From Nectonema munidae (Eukaryota > Nematomorpha > Nectonematoida > Nectonematidae): a DNA stretch of 64,000 nt. Positions 44,627-55,462 of the stretch are shown here, one piece after another. The DNA lies in NCBI GenBank assembly GCA_030549495.1, contig JAUIRK010000858.1:74501-138500 (forward strand), written 5' to 3'. A program made the translations under genes and the position numbers. Numbering within the stretch: position 1 is the stretch's first letter; each line of letters opens with the position of its first letter. The notes under the pieces are model-generated. The model made no database searches. It saw only the letters and a program-made list of their open reading frames with translations, and had not been told where the DNA came from.

Positions 44627-45815
44627 TCAAAATTCTTTATAACATTTTTCAAATTTTATAAGGTTTGATCCCTTATAAAACGGACTTGAATCCTCCAAAA
44701 TTTCTTTTTGCAGAAAACCCAAAACTTGAAAACTTTTTGGATAGTGTAAGTCAAACACAAAATAAATCTGTACTAGCCAGATTATTGCCATCTTGATATC
44801 ATTATCACAGGTGTAAATCAATGTAAATTCATTGGCAACTATTTTGATTTTTGAAACTTGATTGCTTTCCAGAAAAATTAAAAGCTTGTATGGCGAGTTT
44901 ATGTTTGAAGTTTTTTGTGACAGTTCTTCAAAAGACTCCTAAAATACTAGAATATAATGGAATACTTATAAAAATTAAAATATATACTTTTATCTCTTTC
45001 ATTAAAAAAACTTTGTTTTGATTTTTCTTGACTTCAAACTTATTTTCTAAAACTTTCAATATTTTATATTCAATCATGAATTCTTCTAAACTTTGGAACT
45101 CCTGTAAAAATACTTAATGTATATACATTTCTGAAGAAACAAAAAAACTCTTATATCAGAATTTATTTCTAAACAATTTTTCAGTCTTTGAAACAAAACA
45201 GTCCAGTTTTCTTTTATTGCTTCTTTTTTCAACTCAGGCTTCAACAAGTTAAATTCTTCCTCGATCTAAATAGAAATAAAGAAAATATATAAAACAAAAT
45301 TTCAAAAAAAGCTTACGTTTTTCAAACTTCTTAAAAATTAAAATTTTTTAGTTATAGAGTATGCATTTTCTCCAATCATAGCTTCTACTGCGTTTCTTCT
45401 TGGAAATGTTATTTTAAGAGCAGAATAAAAATTTTCCCTATCTGTATTTTCAAAGTTTTCAAAAGAATCCAACACTTCTTGCGCATCATTCAGTGAACAT
45501 TCGCTAAATTCTTCTAAAAAACAAATATAATTTCTGAAGAACAAGGAAAAGTTATTATCATACCATTTTGATCACATTTAAAAAATTCTCTCACTGTTCT
45601 TTTGGAATTTTTCTTTTTTGTTGATGATGAATTTAGCAAAAGATACACCTTCTTTAAACCCACTGATGTAGTTTGCAGCTAGAGTATCGCCCAAAACAAA
45701 CAAAAGTCTTCCATAAAAAAAACAATTTGTTTTTTTCAAAGCAGCGATGAAGTCATCTAATAAACATTTAACCCCATACTTTTTCAAGTGTTTTGTCTTG
45801 ACAAGAGCTAATAGT
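44627..45815 (-). CDS. Multi-exon gene-like locus of unknown function (possibly transposon-derived)
   Basis: Minus strand. Exon pieces in order: about 45578-45815 (VKTKHLKKYGVKCLLDDFIA, LLFVLGDTLAANYISGFKEG), preceded by an acceptor-like TATTAG; 45317-45522 or so (EEFSECSLNDAQEVLDSFEN, FPRRNAVEAMIGENAYS); 45149-45265 (EEEFNLLKPELKKEAIKENW); 44988-45101 (EFQSLEEFMIEYKILKVLEN); 44627-44938 (ESFEELSQKTSNINSPYKLL, MAIIWLVQIYFVFDLHYP), stop at 44627. The last three exons join in phase 0 with GT-AG introns of 47 and 49 nt. The GDxLAxNxxxGFKEG and FDLxYP patterns recall uncharacterised transposon-associated animal proteins with an RNase-H-like region; this is from memory. One in-frame TAA at about 45340 and an uncertain junction near 45550 leave open whether the gene is alive. 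Confidence 0.5.
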
Positions 45816-45819
45816 CTTT

Positions 45820-47180
45820 ATATATTTTATTAGCTAATAATATATTTTTGAATATCTAAGCTAATTCAAATTGGCGCTAAGCATATTTAAAATTTTGTTT
45901 GTTAATATTTGAAATATTTTAGGAGATACTTAATTCAATAAATTTTTATACATTTATTTTAATCAATTTAGACTACAAATAACAATATTTTTCACTAAAA
46001 ATATATAAGATTTTATTTAATAACACTGTTTCAAAAATTCACCTCTTTTATATGCCCTATATTAAATTATTAAATTATTTTATCAGACTCAGATTGAGTA
46101 ATGGTAAATCCAATCAAAAACATTTGAGTTATAAAAAAATATAGGGAAACTGAAAGTAGCTGAACCAATTGATTTATTTTGAAACAAGAAAAAAATTCTG
46201 ACTTTCTAGTATAAATAGTTTGGGCTTTGTGAATTTGAAAAAATATTTCTGAAGCTATTGTTAGTGTAAATCCTAATAACTGCAATAAATTTATAGCCAA
46301 AATTTTAAGATTGCTCTCAAAATTAAAAAAATGGAAAATAAATTTAATTATTTTATAGTATTTTTTTATAGAATTTTTTTATAGTGTAAAAAAAGTTTTC
46401 GTAATCTCTAATCTTAATTAAGATAAATGTAAAAAATTCATTTTATTTTTTGAATAAAGTAATTCCAAAAATATGTTTAAAAAACAAAAATTTTCAATAT
46501 TATTAAGGCCAATTTAAAATTGCTTAGTCCAATTTGAAATTGAAAAGTCACACGTCGATATGACAACGTTTTGCACACATGTATAGTGCACACACCTTCA
46601 AACATCTTGCGTTAATTCATCAACATAAAGAGCGAAAAATATGGTACTTCAATTTTTACTCAAAAGTTTTGATTAGAAAAAAAAGGAATTGTGTGATATT
46701 AAAATTTCTCTTTTTTTGAAAATTCAATTACAATGTGCAAACACTGATTTAATTCATTAGTAATGAATTATTAATCACTCTCACTCACGCAAAATATTAA
46801 TCTCGAGCTTCGTTCATATCTTGTCATATGCTTTGATTACTTGCTTTGATTTTTGATACTCTTATTTAGGCATTATACCTTTTTCAGGAAACAATTTGAT
46901 TTTGTAGATATTATTCTCACTATGTTAAAGGGGAACGAGGTCAATTCGGCTTCTAAATATCTTCTAATGCGCCTTAAGGCTAAATTGTCCAGAGGTTGGA
47001 TTGCCTTGAGGCTAAATTTTCCCTTGAACCGTAAAAAATTGCTAAATATGGGAAAGAAGAATACAAAAGTAAAGACTTAATCATACAACATATTTTTCCA
47101 GAAGTTATAGAAGCGTTTCTTGAATACGTTTAATTAAGGGGAGTTTATAACATCAGCAGGAAGACTGTTCAGTCATTAAC
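45820..47180. other. AT-rich stretch, no firm gene
   Basis: A 76-codon hydrophobic minus-strand frame (46070-46300) with two possible membrane spans might be an upstream exon of the preceding locus; a 75-codon basic plus-strand frame lies at 46853-47080. Neither resembles a family I know. Confidence 0.35.
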
Positions 47181-47188
47181 TTATTTCA

Positions 47189-48430
47189 TTAGTTTTTGTC
47201 GCGACTCTTTATAAACTTACTCTGACGCTTTCTTTGAATCCTTGAGGAAAACTGAAGAAGTATTCTATGGGTAACTAAGATATTTTCGTTTATGATGTTA
47301 TAAACTGTAATCATATCGTTTCTCCTATATCGATATGATAGTAGTGGTAAAGACAACGTTTGCAGTCTTTCTTTATAGGTTAATTCTTTGATTTCTGTAA
47401 TTTTTTTGGTTTTTCGCTTCTGTACTTTTCCTAACGCTTTCATATCTTTTTTACAGCTTGGCTGTGCGTAACATTAGCGTATTCCAGAATAGGGCGTATT
47501 AACGCTTTGTATATAGAAGTAGCTAATTCTGGTTCAAAGGAGGATAACTGATGATAAATTGAGTAAAATACAGCGTAAGCTTTAGAGATTATTTTCGAAA
47601 AATGAGGCTTGAATTTCAAAGAATTATAAACGATGATGCCTAAATCGTTTATTTGCGAAGTACTAGTGATATTATGACAACAATATAATAAGTGTAGCTG
47701 TTTTGACAACCAATTTGTAAATGATAACATTTTGCGAAATTTACATCCATACCCCAATGTGTACACCATTGATATAGAGTGTAAAGGTCAGTTTGAAGTT
47801 GGGTCGTAGAATTTTTGGTGGATTCAGAGTACAACTTAAGATCATCGGCAAATAATTTCAAGTTGGATTCAATTTGCGTTTCCAATTCGTTTATGTATAG
47901 ATTAAAAAGTAGCGGTCCTATCACACTACCTTGCACTACTCCACTAGTTACTTTACTTGGGTGTGATAAGTAGCCGTTCACAGTGACAAATTGGATTGTA
48001 TTTGTCAGAAAGTTGTCTATCCATTTAATAATTCCAGAATAAATGTTATAGGTTTTTAATTTACTTAGTAAATAATTCTGTGGAACTCTGTCAAATGCCT
48101 TGCGAAAATCAAAGTATAAAATATCAACTGTGTCGTACTTCTCGAGAAGGTTAGTAACATCGTCATGGAACTCCAATAATTGTGTTGCCGTAGATTTCTT
48201 TTTCGTAAACCCATGTTGATTAAGTTGTTACTTTTCAAATAAAAAAAATGTGATCAGCAACAATCGATTCAAGAATTTTAGACAAAACAGGAGTTAAGCT
48301 GATAGGCCTGTAGTTCGAAGGAAGTTCTGAATTCGAGTTTTTTATGTATGGGGAGTGACTACTAATGCAGTTTTCCAGACATTTGGTAAGATACCTTCTT
48401 TTAAAGAAATCTATAATAATAAAAATTAAA
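47189..48430 (-). mobile_element. LINE remnant D (RT and C-terminus)
   Basis: Minus strand, reading right to left: WKTALVVTP, NYRPISLTPVLSKILESIV, QHGFTKKKSTATQLLEFHDD, VDILYFDFRKAFDRVPQNYL with the first catalytic Asp, SGVVQGSVIGPLLFNLYINE, NLKLFADDLKLY with FADD intact, CTHWGMDVNFAKC; then in another frame FEPELATSIYKALIRPILEY, and the tail KELTYKERLQTLSLPLLSYR (47189-47443). Jockey/CR1-like. Frame changes occur near 47650 and 47440, plus a disruption at about 48230. The tail is closely related to LINE A at the start of the window. Confidence 0.85.
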
Positions 48431-48499
48431 TCTTCATTAACTTGTGAAAAAGATGCTTTGTTGTTTTGTAGTTATATATTTGAAGTTCTCTAATTCACA

Positions 48500-49420
48500 C
48501 AAATTTGTACGTAAGAAGAAAAATTACAAAATTTTGTTCAAAATATCCTTTAAAAAAATATACTGGAAAATTGGTACCAAAAATGAAATGGAAGCTTTTT
48601 TTTGAACTTCTGAATGGCCATCATATTTTCAAAGCAACAATGAGAGAGAAAGATTTATTTTCATTAGATCATTTTTGCGATTTGATGACGTAAAACGCAG
48701 AGACATATCAAGACCGTTGTCTTCCGTACGTTTTTTAGTAGAAAAGTTTTTTCAAGCGAAAAAAAATTAATTGCACCCGAATACCTTACCATTGACGAGC
48801 AATTGCTAGAATTTCACGTAAGAGTCAAGTTTAGACAATATACATATTAACCAAATCCAGAAAGTTTGGAATTAAATTTTTTGCTCCCTAGTTCTGATGG
48901 AGAATATCTCTTCAATAGTTTTGTATATATTGGAAAAGAAAGTTTGTTTCAAGGTTTGTCAAAACAACTTCAGAAGGAATAGTTTATCAGTAGTGGGAAA
49001 ACCATATGATATAATAAAACAACATATGTTGGTACTTTTTGAAAAAAAAGAAAAGCGCATCCCACCAGCAGCTTTGGTACCAAACCTAAATAATGGTACA
49101 TTCAATTACTTTTTCTATCAAGGCAAAACACTTTGTTCTTTTTATGATTAAAAAAAACCCCTGTTCTCCTTTCTGACACGTTTTTGCAAAATTTTTTGAA
49201 AGATTCACAAGATTCTAAGTCAAGTACTGTTTGTTTTATAATCAGACATAAAGTGAAGTGGATATTGTGGACAAAAAAATAGCTAATTTTCCTGCAAAAA
49301 TGTAGAGATGGCCAGTAAGTTTTATCAGTAATCTGATAGACTTTGCTGGGATCAACGCTTTGTTCATTTATCAAAAACAAAATAACATTTCTTGTTTGAT
49401 CCATTATGAATTTTGAAGAA
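48500..49420 (+). pseudogene. piggyBac transposase remnant, heavily decayed
   Basis: In changing frames: KMKWKLFFELLNGHHIFKAT, VRFLVEKFFQAKK, then the IDEQLL region and KFGIKFFAL-like traces, SLVLMEN, VGKPYDIIKQHMLVLFEKK, IPPAALVPNLNNGTFNYFFY, KTPVLLSDTF, and VDKKIANFPAKM with RWPVSFISNLIDFAGINALF. These follow the piggyBac order (IFKATM, first Asp region, RxxxSLPP-like block, VDxxxxxYxxxRxxxRW, NLLDIAxxNAF). There are too many frame changes to count exactly. Its sequence differs from the piggyBac at 55.5 kb, so they are separate lineages. Confidence 0.75.
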
Positions 49421-49544
49421 TTGCAGATACCAATTAGTGGATAAAAAAGGTGTTTCTTATGTAAAACAGATCGAAACTCAAAGACAACAGGTTTTTGTGT
49501 TAAAAAGTTATTTATACCCCGAATTTTCATATATAATTTATACG

Positions 49545-51460
49545 TTTTATTTAAAAAAAATAATGTTAAATTTATAATTAAAACTTAATTCTTTACTTGT
49601 TCTTTAAATAAAGTTTATTATTATGACAAATACATCCTTTTCTAGATATTACAAAGATATTTTTGACATACTCTGACCGTTAAATACACTAGGATAAATA
49701 AACAATGGAGTAAATTCAACGTACAAATAAAAGCTTGGTACAAATACTTATATTTTATACTTTGAATTACAAGTATAAATACTCTCGCTTCCAAAATTTT
49801 GATATAGAATATAAATACATTTACCTTCACAAGTCTACCTATTTCCAAAAATACAAACTACCTATACTTGATCACAATTGTGGCAAATTACTAAAATTGG
49901 GTTTTTAATTTGCGAGAACTTTGTAAAAATTGACTGAATATCATGTTTTTTGATGGATTTCAAAGTCATTCCACTATACATGGTGCAGGAGGTTGCATTG
50001 AATTTGTTTCAAGATCAGAAGTAATTTAAATAATTCTTTTGTGAGAGTTTTTTTTTAGGAAATTCCTTATAGTTTTTTATGTGATTCAAATGTTGTCTTT
50101 AAAAATCTTATATGTCTCCAGTTTGTACCTTTGTAATTTACAGTTTTAATTTTCTAAAGAAGCATTAAGCTTGTTTCTATGAACATTTTTAAAGCATGAT
50201 ATCGGATTTTGTTACTGCTTGTATGACGAATCTTGCAAAACCAGTGAGTCCTAAAGGATTAAACATATTCTCTTTTAAATATATGCAAAATTCAATTGAA
50301 AGAGGAAAATGTTCAAAATTCTCTTGCTCAAAGGGTTAAATAGATCGATTTACTTCCATATTTTCCTACCGATATGCATGGAAAACATTGGCTAAGGATT
50401 ATGATCTTCCATGCACTTTAGTGAGACCCTAATAAAATCGTCCACAACCATTTTTATTATCGCACTCACCTAAAAAATAGCATTGTATTCTCGCGCCCAT
50501 TTTTCTTGAAACTGTAATGTTTCATTATGCCTATACTAAACCAATAAATACTAAAGAAAGATTGTCAAGCTTCTCAAAGTTACTCTTAGCAAAATTTTTC
50601 CAAAAACAGATTTAAAAGCACGATCACGCGAACAAATTTATATAAGTGTTGACCTTGATAAAATATAGGCAATTTCTCTCGTATATACAATTGAAGGTTG
50701 TTGCAATCAGTTAAACTGTCAGTAAAAAAGCGAGTTTGCTTGCAATTCAATACAAATATTACATTTAGTGCATAGAGAATCTTTATTTTTTTTCAACTCA
50801 AACAGCTTTCATTGCATGTTCATGCATCATTTATTATGAATAAAAACAAAAAAAGTAAAAAGTGTATTGATTGCGTTTTATCAAGGTCAATCTTTCGCCC
50901 TTCCAGCCAAGGTATTTCTTGCACTTCCTGCCAAACTGTTTCCCACACCTAAGAAGTGCGAGCACCCCCTTTTGGAAAACTCTGCTCTATTACTCTATGT
51001 AGATATCTATGATCTATATCTGCGATACGGTATTTTTGTGGGACCTATTACTAGGATGAGTGCCCTGGACCCCCATGACATTTTTGTGACGCTTTTTTCA
51101 CCGTACATAGTTTGTTAGTTATAATTTAAAAAAATGCGTGTATCAGTCTATATTAATCCATGCAACTGTAATAAAATGGGATATCATTAAACATTTGAAA
51201 TCTGTGTCCCAGTGTGGTTCGTGTGTCAAACAATGTATCTTGGAATTGAGAATTTAGATAAATTATTGTTGCGTTGAGATAGGTAAATATTTTGAGAAGT
51301 GATTCTTCTAAAAGTGTAAGTTAATCATTAAAAAATTGGAGACCTGTAAGAGTTCTACTCGAAAAAATTAAAATTTGCTAAATATTATATTTAAAAAAAT
51401 TATATAAAATTTTTCCAATTAATTTTTACCATTACTTGTTTGCATAATTTTTTTGGAATT
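49545..51460. other. AT-rich stretch with a small GC-richer island
   Basis: No gene recognised. 50867-51118 is an open frame in a less AT-rich block (LPAKVFLALPAKLFP at its start) of unknown nature. Several frames of 60-70 codons are low in complexity. Confidence 0.35.
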
Positions 51461-51466
51461 CTATTA

Positions 51467-51485
51467 GAAGAAGAAGAAGAAGAAG
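51467..51485 (-). repeat. GAA/TTC microsatellite, possible LINE tail
   Basis: On the minus strand this reads AATAAAATC followed by a TTC run, like the tails at 1400 and 39570. It lies downstream of the 7TM gene 2. Confidence 0.6.
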
Positions 51486-51736
51486 ATTTTATTTTACTAG
51501 AAAATAAAACAGTGAGTTATTGGAACAGAATAATAAAATGAAATATATAAACTAACTACAAGAGATTCAGTTTGACGTTCTGAATCGAAGATTGGCCTTG
51601 AATTTCAAAAACATATCAAAGCATCTCTTAAAAGCATGTCAAAGAACATAAAAAATGAGAGTAAATACATTTATTGATAAAAATGCGACTTTTTTTACAT
51701 ATAGCGCCAAAATTACGAAACAAGATTCTACGAAAT

Positions 51737-52561
51737 TTATGCCATATTAGGCAGAATCTTTTTAAAATTAACAATTTTTTTATAATATTCTTCACAAAAA
51801 AAAGTTAAAAAAATGGATGTTAGGAGAAGTGATACATTTTGAAGGATGGCGATGTAAGAATTTTGAGTAGGATAAGTGATATTGATGTAGTTTAAGAAAT
51901 AAATGAAAATAAATGGGGAAAAACTCATGCACACACAGATCCATAGCCCAACCTCAACTTGCAGACGTCTCCTGATCTTTCTTTTCAGCCCGGCATTATC
52001 ATTTTTCGTCATTATCTTTTTGCAAAGTTTGTGTATCGAAATCAAATTAAAGATCAAAAATGTGAGAAAGGGAGCAAAATAAACGAAGATGGAACGGAAT
52101 AGAGAAACGCTAGGAAAAAATGAAGGATTTAAGCATCGGTTAGTTTTGGTAAGTCGCATGTATGTAAGTGAAATGGGAATCACCCACAAGAGAATGTTGA
52201 GAGCGAAGTTGGCTGTACAAAACACTGACATCTTTTGCCAGGTGTAAATGCGCTTGTAATAGTATGATTTGACATTCACCATGCAGTTGCTGAAACTGAT
52301 GAAAACAATGATGTAAAATTTGGTTGAGTTTAAAATTTGATCCATGAAGTAGCAGATTAAGCAGTTCAGTTCATATTTTGGATTTCCTCGAAAGTTGAAG
52401 CAAAAAAAAGAGCTGATCAAGGAAACAATGTTGGAAGCAAAGTATTGATTGAGGAGAAAAGTGAAGGGTTTCTTCATTGATTTAATGCTAAGGAAAATGA
52501 AGAAAGCCATGGCATTATAGGCGACATTCGTAAAAACGAAGACTATATCCACTTTTGCCAA
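51737..52561 (-). CDS. Divergent 7TM receptor, rhodopsin-like (gene 2)
   Basis: A 274-codon frame with seven hydrophobic spans, homologous to the receptor at 16809-17675 over its full length (KPFTFLLNQYFASNIVSLIS against NPFCFLLSQYFIANLVSVST). Cys67 at the TM3 top and Cys143 in loop 2 (RCLNP) match gene 1. Pro164 (TM5) and Pro216 (TM6) are conserved. The DRY site is SNC (91-93) and NPxxY is replaced by IFLTFFCEEY. NIT at 227-229 is a possible glycosylation site. The frame opens with TTG, not ATG; its first ATG (residue 18) lies inside TM1. Just upstream, AAATTTTTAG could be a splice acceptor, so a short 5' exon is possible; otherwise the start is lost. AATAAA lies about 60 nt after the stop (51670-51675). 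Confidence 0.75.
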   Translation of the reverse strand: MAKVDIVFVFTNVAYNAMAFFIFLSIKSMKKPFTFLLNQYFASNIVSLISSFFCFNFRGNPKYELNCLICYFMDQILNSTKFYIIVFISFSNCMVNVKSYYYKRIYTWQKMSVFCTANFALNILLWVIPISLTYMRLTKTNRCLNPSFFPSVSLFRSIFVYFAPFLTFLIFNLISIHKLCKKIMTKNDNAGLKRKIRRRLQVEVGLWICVCMSFSPFIFIYFLNYINITYPTQNSYIAILQNVSLLLTSIFLTFFCEEYYKKIVNFKKILPNMA

Positions 52562-52963
52562 AAGTGTACTAAAAATTTATTTTAATTAACAAGCATAATA
52601 TACTGCAGTGTTGGATTCAGAGTTTGGTGACGGCGCCATCGTCCCCTTACAGGTACACTGAGAATTTTTCAGCAATGCCGCGATATACTTCAATCAGAAT
52701 TAGTTTCATATGATGGACAGAACAGATCCGTAACATCATATGAATAAATATTCTCTATAGCAATGCTCTAAAATGATAAGCTAGGCATTGATTCACAATG
52801 CTTTTGTGTTTACAAAATTCAAAAAAAACTTTTAAAAAAATGGGATAAAATCGCTTTGGCTAAATTTTCTAATTTCAAATAAAAATATTCAAAAATGTTT
52901 AAATTTTCTAATTTAATATATACGGAAAGAAAAAATTCCGGTATTTAAAGCGTAAAATAACAG
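52562..52963. other. Spacer, nothing recognised
   Basis: AT-rich; would contain any 5' exon or promoter of 7TM gene 2, but none can be fixed. Confidence 0.35.
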
Positions 52964-52971
52964 GCTTGGGT

Positions 52972-53261
52972 CAGGGATGGACCGAGAGAAGGGGGATAAG
53001 GGGGATGCATACCCCCCACCAGCAATCTATTCAAGAAAAATTAAGGTTGGAGTCCACCCTAAAATAGAAATCAAAATTGATGAAGTCATTGATCGATTTT
53101 CAAAGCAAAAAGAAAGAAGAAAAGACTTTGTAATATAATTTTAATCATTTATTTTACATACGTTTTCAAATTTCTTCCCTAATAAAATGTGGAAAATATT
53201 TTGATAATATTAGTATACCCCCCCCCCCCCCCCACACAAAAGATTTCTGGATCCCCCACTG
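52972..53261. mobile_element. hAT-type MITE (290 bp) with perfect 8-bp TSD
   Basis: GCTTGGGT at 52964-52971 and 53262-53269 is identical. The ends are CAGGGATGGACCGAG and, inverted at the right, CAGTGGGGGATCCAG. G-rich sequence lies inside the left end and a long C run (53217-53233) inside the right. Non-coding. Confidence 0.85.
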
Positions 53262-53269
53262 GCTTGGGT

Positions 53270-54130
53270 TGATCTTGGTATGGGATGGGATGTAACTGTA
53301 AAACTTTTTAATTAATTTAAAGCAAAAAGCAAAAAAATTGACAAATTTGATGATTTGTGTACCCAAGATTACTTGCCACCTAACATCAACTTAAGAGTGT
53401 TGTTTTCGCTTTCGAAGCTGACTTTATTTCCGTTAAGTTTGTGGTGAGGCGAAATTTAAATAAAGTTTTACAAAGCGATTTTCTTTCCATTATTAATGTG
53501 TATGATGGAAACACAATTCTCTATTTTTTATAAGCTTTTTTATTATTATATAAAAAATAAAATTCTTTTGGTCTAAATATAGATGCCGAATGATGGGTAT
53601 TCGAATATTATAAATGGCACACCTTTTTGCATGCTTTTTATACAGGATAAGCGCGTTTTTTGGATCAAGTTTTGCAATTGATTTATATTACGTTATCGTA
53701 TTGGAGGCGCAAAGACTCACTAACAAAGTAAACTAGCAACTATATCATCACATTACTATTAAGAAACATTCATTCATCAATACTTTGTTTATCTTTTGTT
53801 CTTTGTAGCGCAAAAGTGTCAATTGTATACAATTTTATTTATCCAATGCCAAGGTAAAACCACTTAAATAATATAAGTATTTAAACATCAAAATCAAAAA
53901 AAGTAAAATGATATCACAAAACTAAGAAAACTTTGCATTTGGTATTATGAAGGAACTTTCCGAAATTAATATTTGAATAAATGATGAGCAAAAGTTCAGA
54001 AAACACAACATTTTATATGTAATTTTTTTGAAATTTTTAATTATAAATATTCTATACGATTTTGTAATTTAATTTTCTTTATCATATTTAAAAATTATTG
54101 AAAAATATATGAAATAATATCAGTATATTT
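53270..54130. other. AT-rich spacer, nothing recognised
   Basis: No gene or element ends seen. Confidence 0.4.
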
Positions 54131-54132
54131 TA

Positions 54133-54287
54133 AGGTAATGGTAAAGGTAACGCGGGCTGTTTTCACGGAGAAAGCACACTTGCGCTGCTTTTATTGATCT
54201 ATGATGAACAGAGGATTGATGCGGGATTGAACTCAAACTTGAGTTATTTAAGACGAGTATCTAACAAAACTTACTCACACGCCCCAA
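54133..54287 (-). mobile_element. tRNA-derived SINE, copy 4
   Basis: Minus strand: GGGGCGTGTGAGTAAGTTTT as tRNA-like head, GAGTTCAATCCCGCATC (box B region, diverged) and a body ending CCTTTACCATTACC. Same orientation as the other three copies. Confidence 0.7.
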
Positions 54288-54289
54288 GT

Positions 54290-55460
54290 AATACAATAAT
54301 TTAATAAAAAAAATAATTATCAATATGAGTTAAAAAAGTAAAATTATAACTATGATTAGATTTTTTATAAATATCATTCAGAAAATTTTATTTACAATTT
54401 ATTTCCTATTTTTGGCGTTGATTTTAACTATGTAAATAGTAAATCAATATTTTACTATCTTATGGTTGAACTGGTAATATTACTATACTTATAACTTTTT
54501 GATTGTAATGAAACTTTATGTGTGTTAAAAATAAACTTCACTATTTTATTTTACTAATGAATTAGTAATCGTAAGTTAATACTATAGTTAATATTTAATT
54601 AAGTACAGTTATAGTGATGATAGTGTTAGTTAAAATGTTTATTTAGATGGATAGATATTAAACGGCGGCTATTTCTCACAAACTTAGGACACATATCTTT
54701 AATAAGTGATAAAATATATTCTATATTGTGTCGATTTGACCTTTCATCGTGTATAAATTTTTAAATATTTTATCCTAGTTCTCTCTTCAAATTAGGTCAA
54801 AGAAAGTAATGAGGGTTTGAGTCCTGTCATATAAAGAAGAAATGAGAAAATATCAAATTTTGTTTTCAATGTTTGTATGCTCATTGTACGTTATTAAGTG
54901 TAATAGTGAATTTGCTAAACCAGCAAATATCACTAGACCCTAATATTTAATTGTCAAAAGTTTTTCAAAGGCACATCTTCAGATATCTTTGAAAACATCT
55001 GCATCATAATTATTATTAACATTGTTTGTAATAGAGAAATTTATAGAGAGAATAGTGTTATTAACTTTTAGCAGTAAAGAGAGAAAGAAGAGAACTAGTA
55101 TGCTTGACATTTTTAAAAATGTTTGGGTACACTTTTTTGAACAACCCTAAATCTTAGCATGGATGCAAAGATTGAAAAAAGAAATTCAATATTTACCATT
55201 ATACATTTTTGCTCATTAGGGACAGCTCTTTGATCAAAGAAAGTGGATTCGTAAAGCTCTTTCGACTTTAATTTTATATGAAATATACTCAAAACAAAAA
55301 CTTTGTGAACTATAAAATTAAAATATTAAAATTAGGGGGTAGCAATGACTTTTGTCGAGAGGTAGAAGATGGGGTGGTGCGACAAATAATTTTCAGAATA
55401 TACGACTAAAATAGTCTCAGCTTCAATTAAATTTTTTTTGTAATTATTTTTTTTAAATAA
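54290..55460. other. AT-rich spacer, nothing recognised
   Basis: No gene seen. If the following piggyBac once had a left half, it has been lost; the join is at about 55463. Confidence 0.4.
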
Positions 55461-55462
55461 AA

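Noticed and set aside
49102-49530. 142-codon minus-strand frame
   Set aside because: Lies antisense to the decayed piggyBac remnant, whose motifs read on the plus strand.
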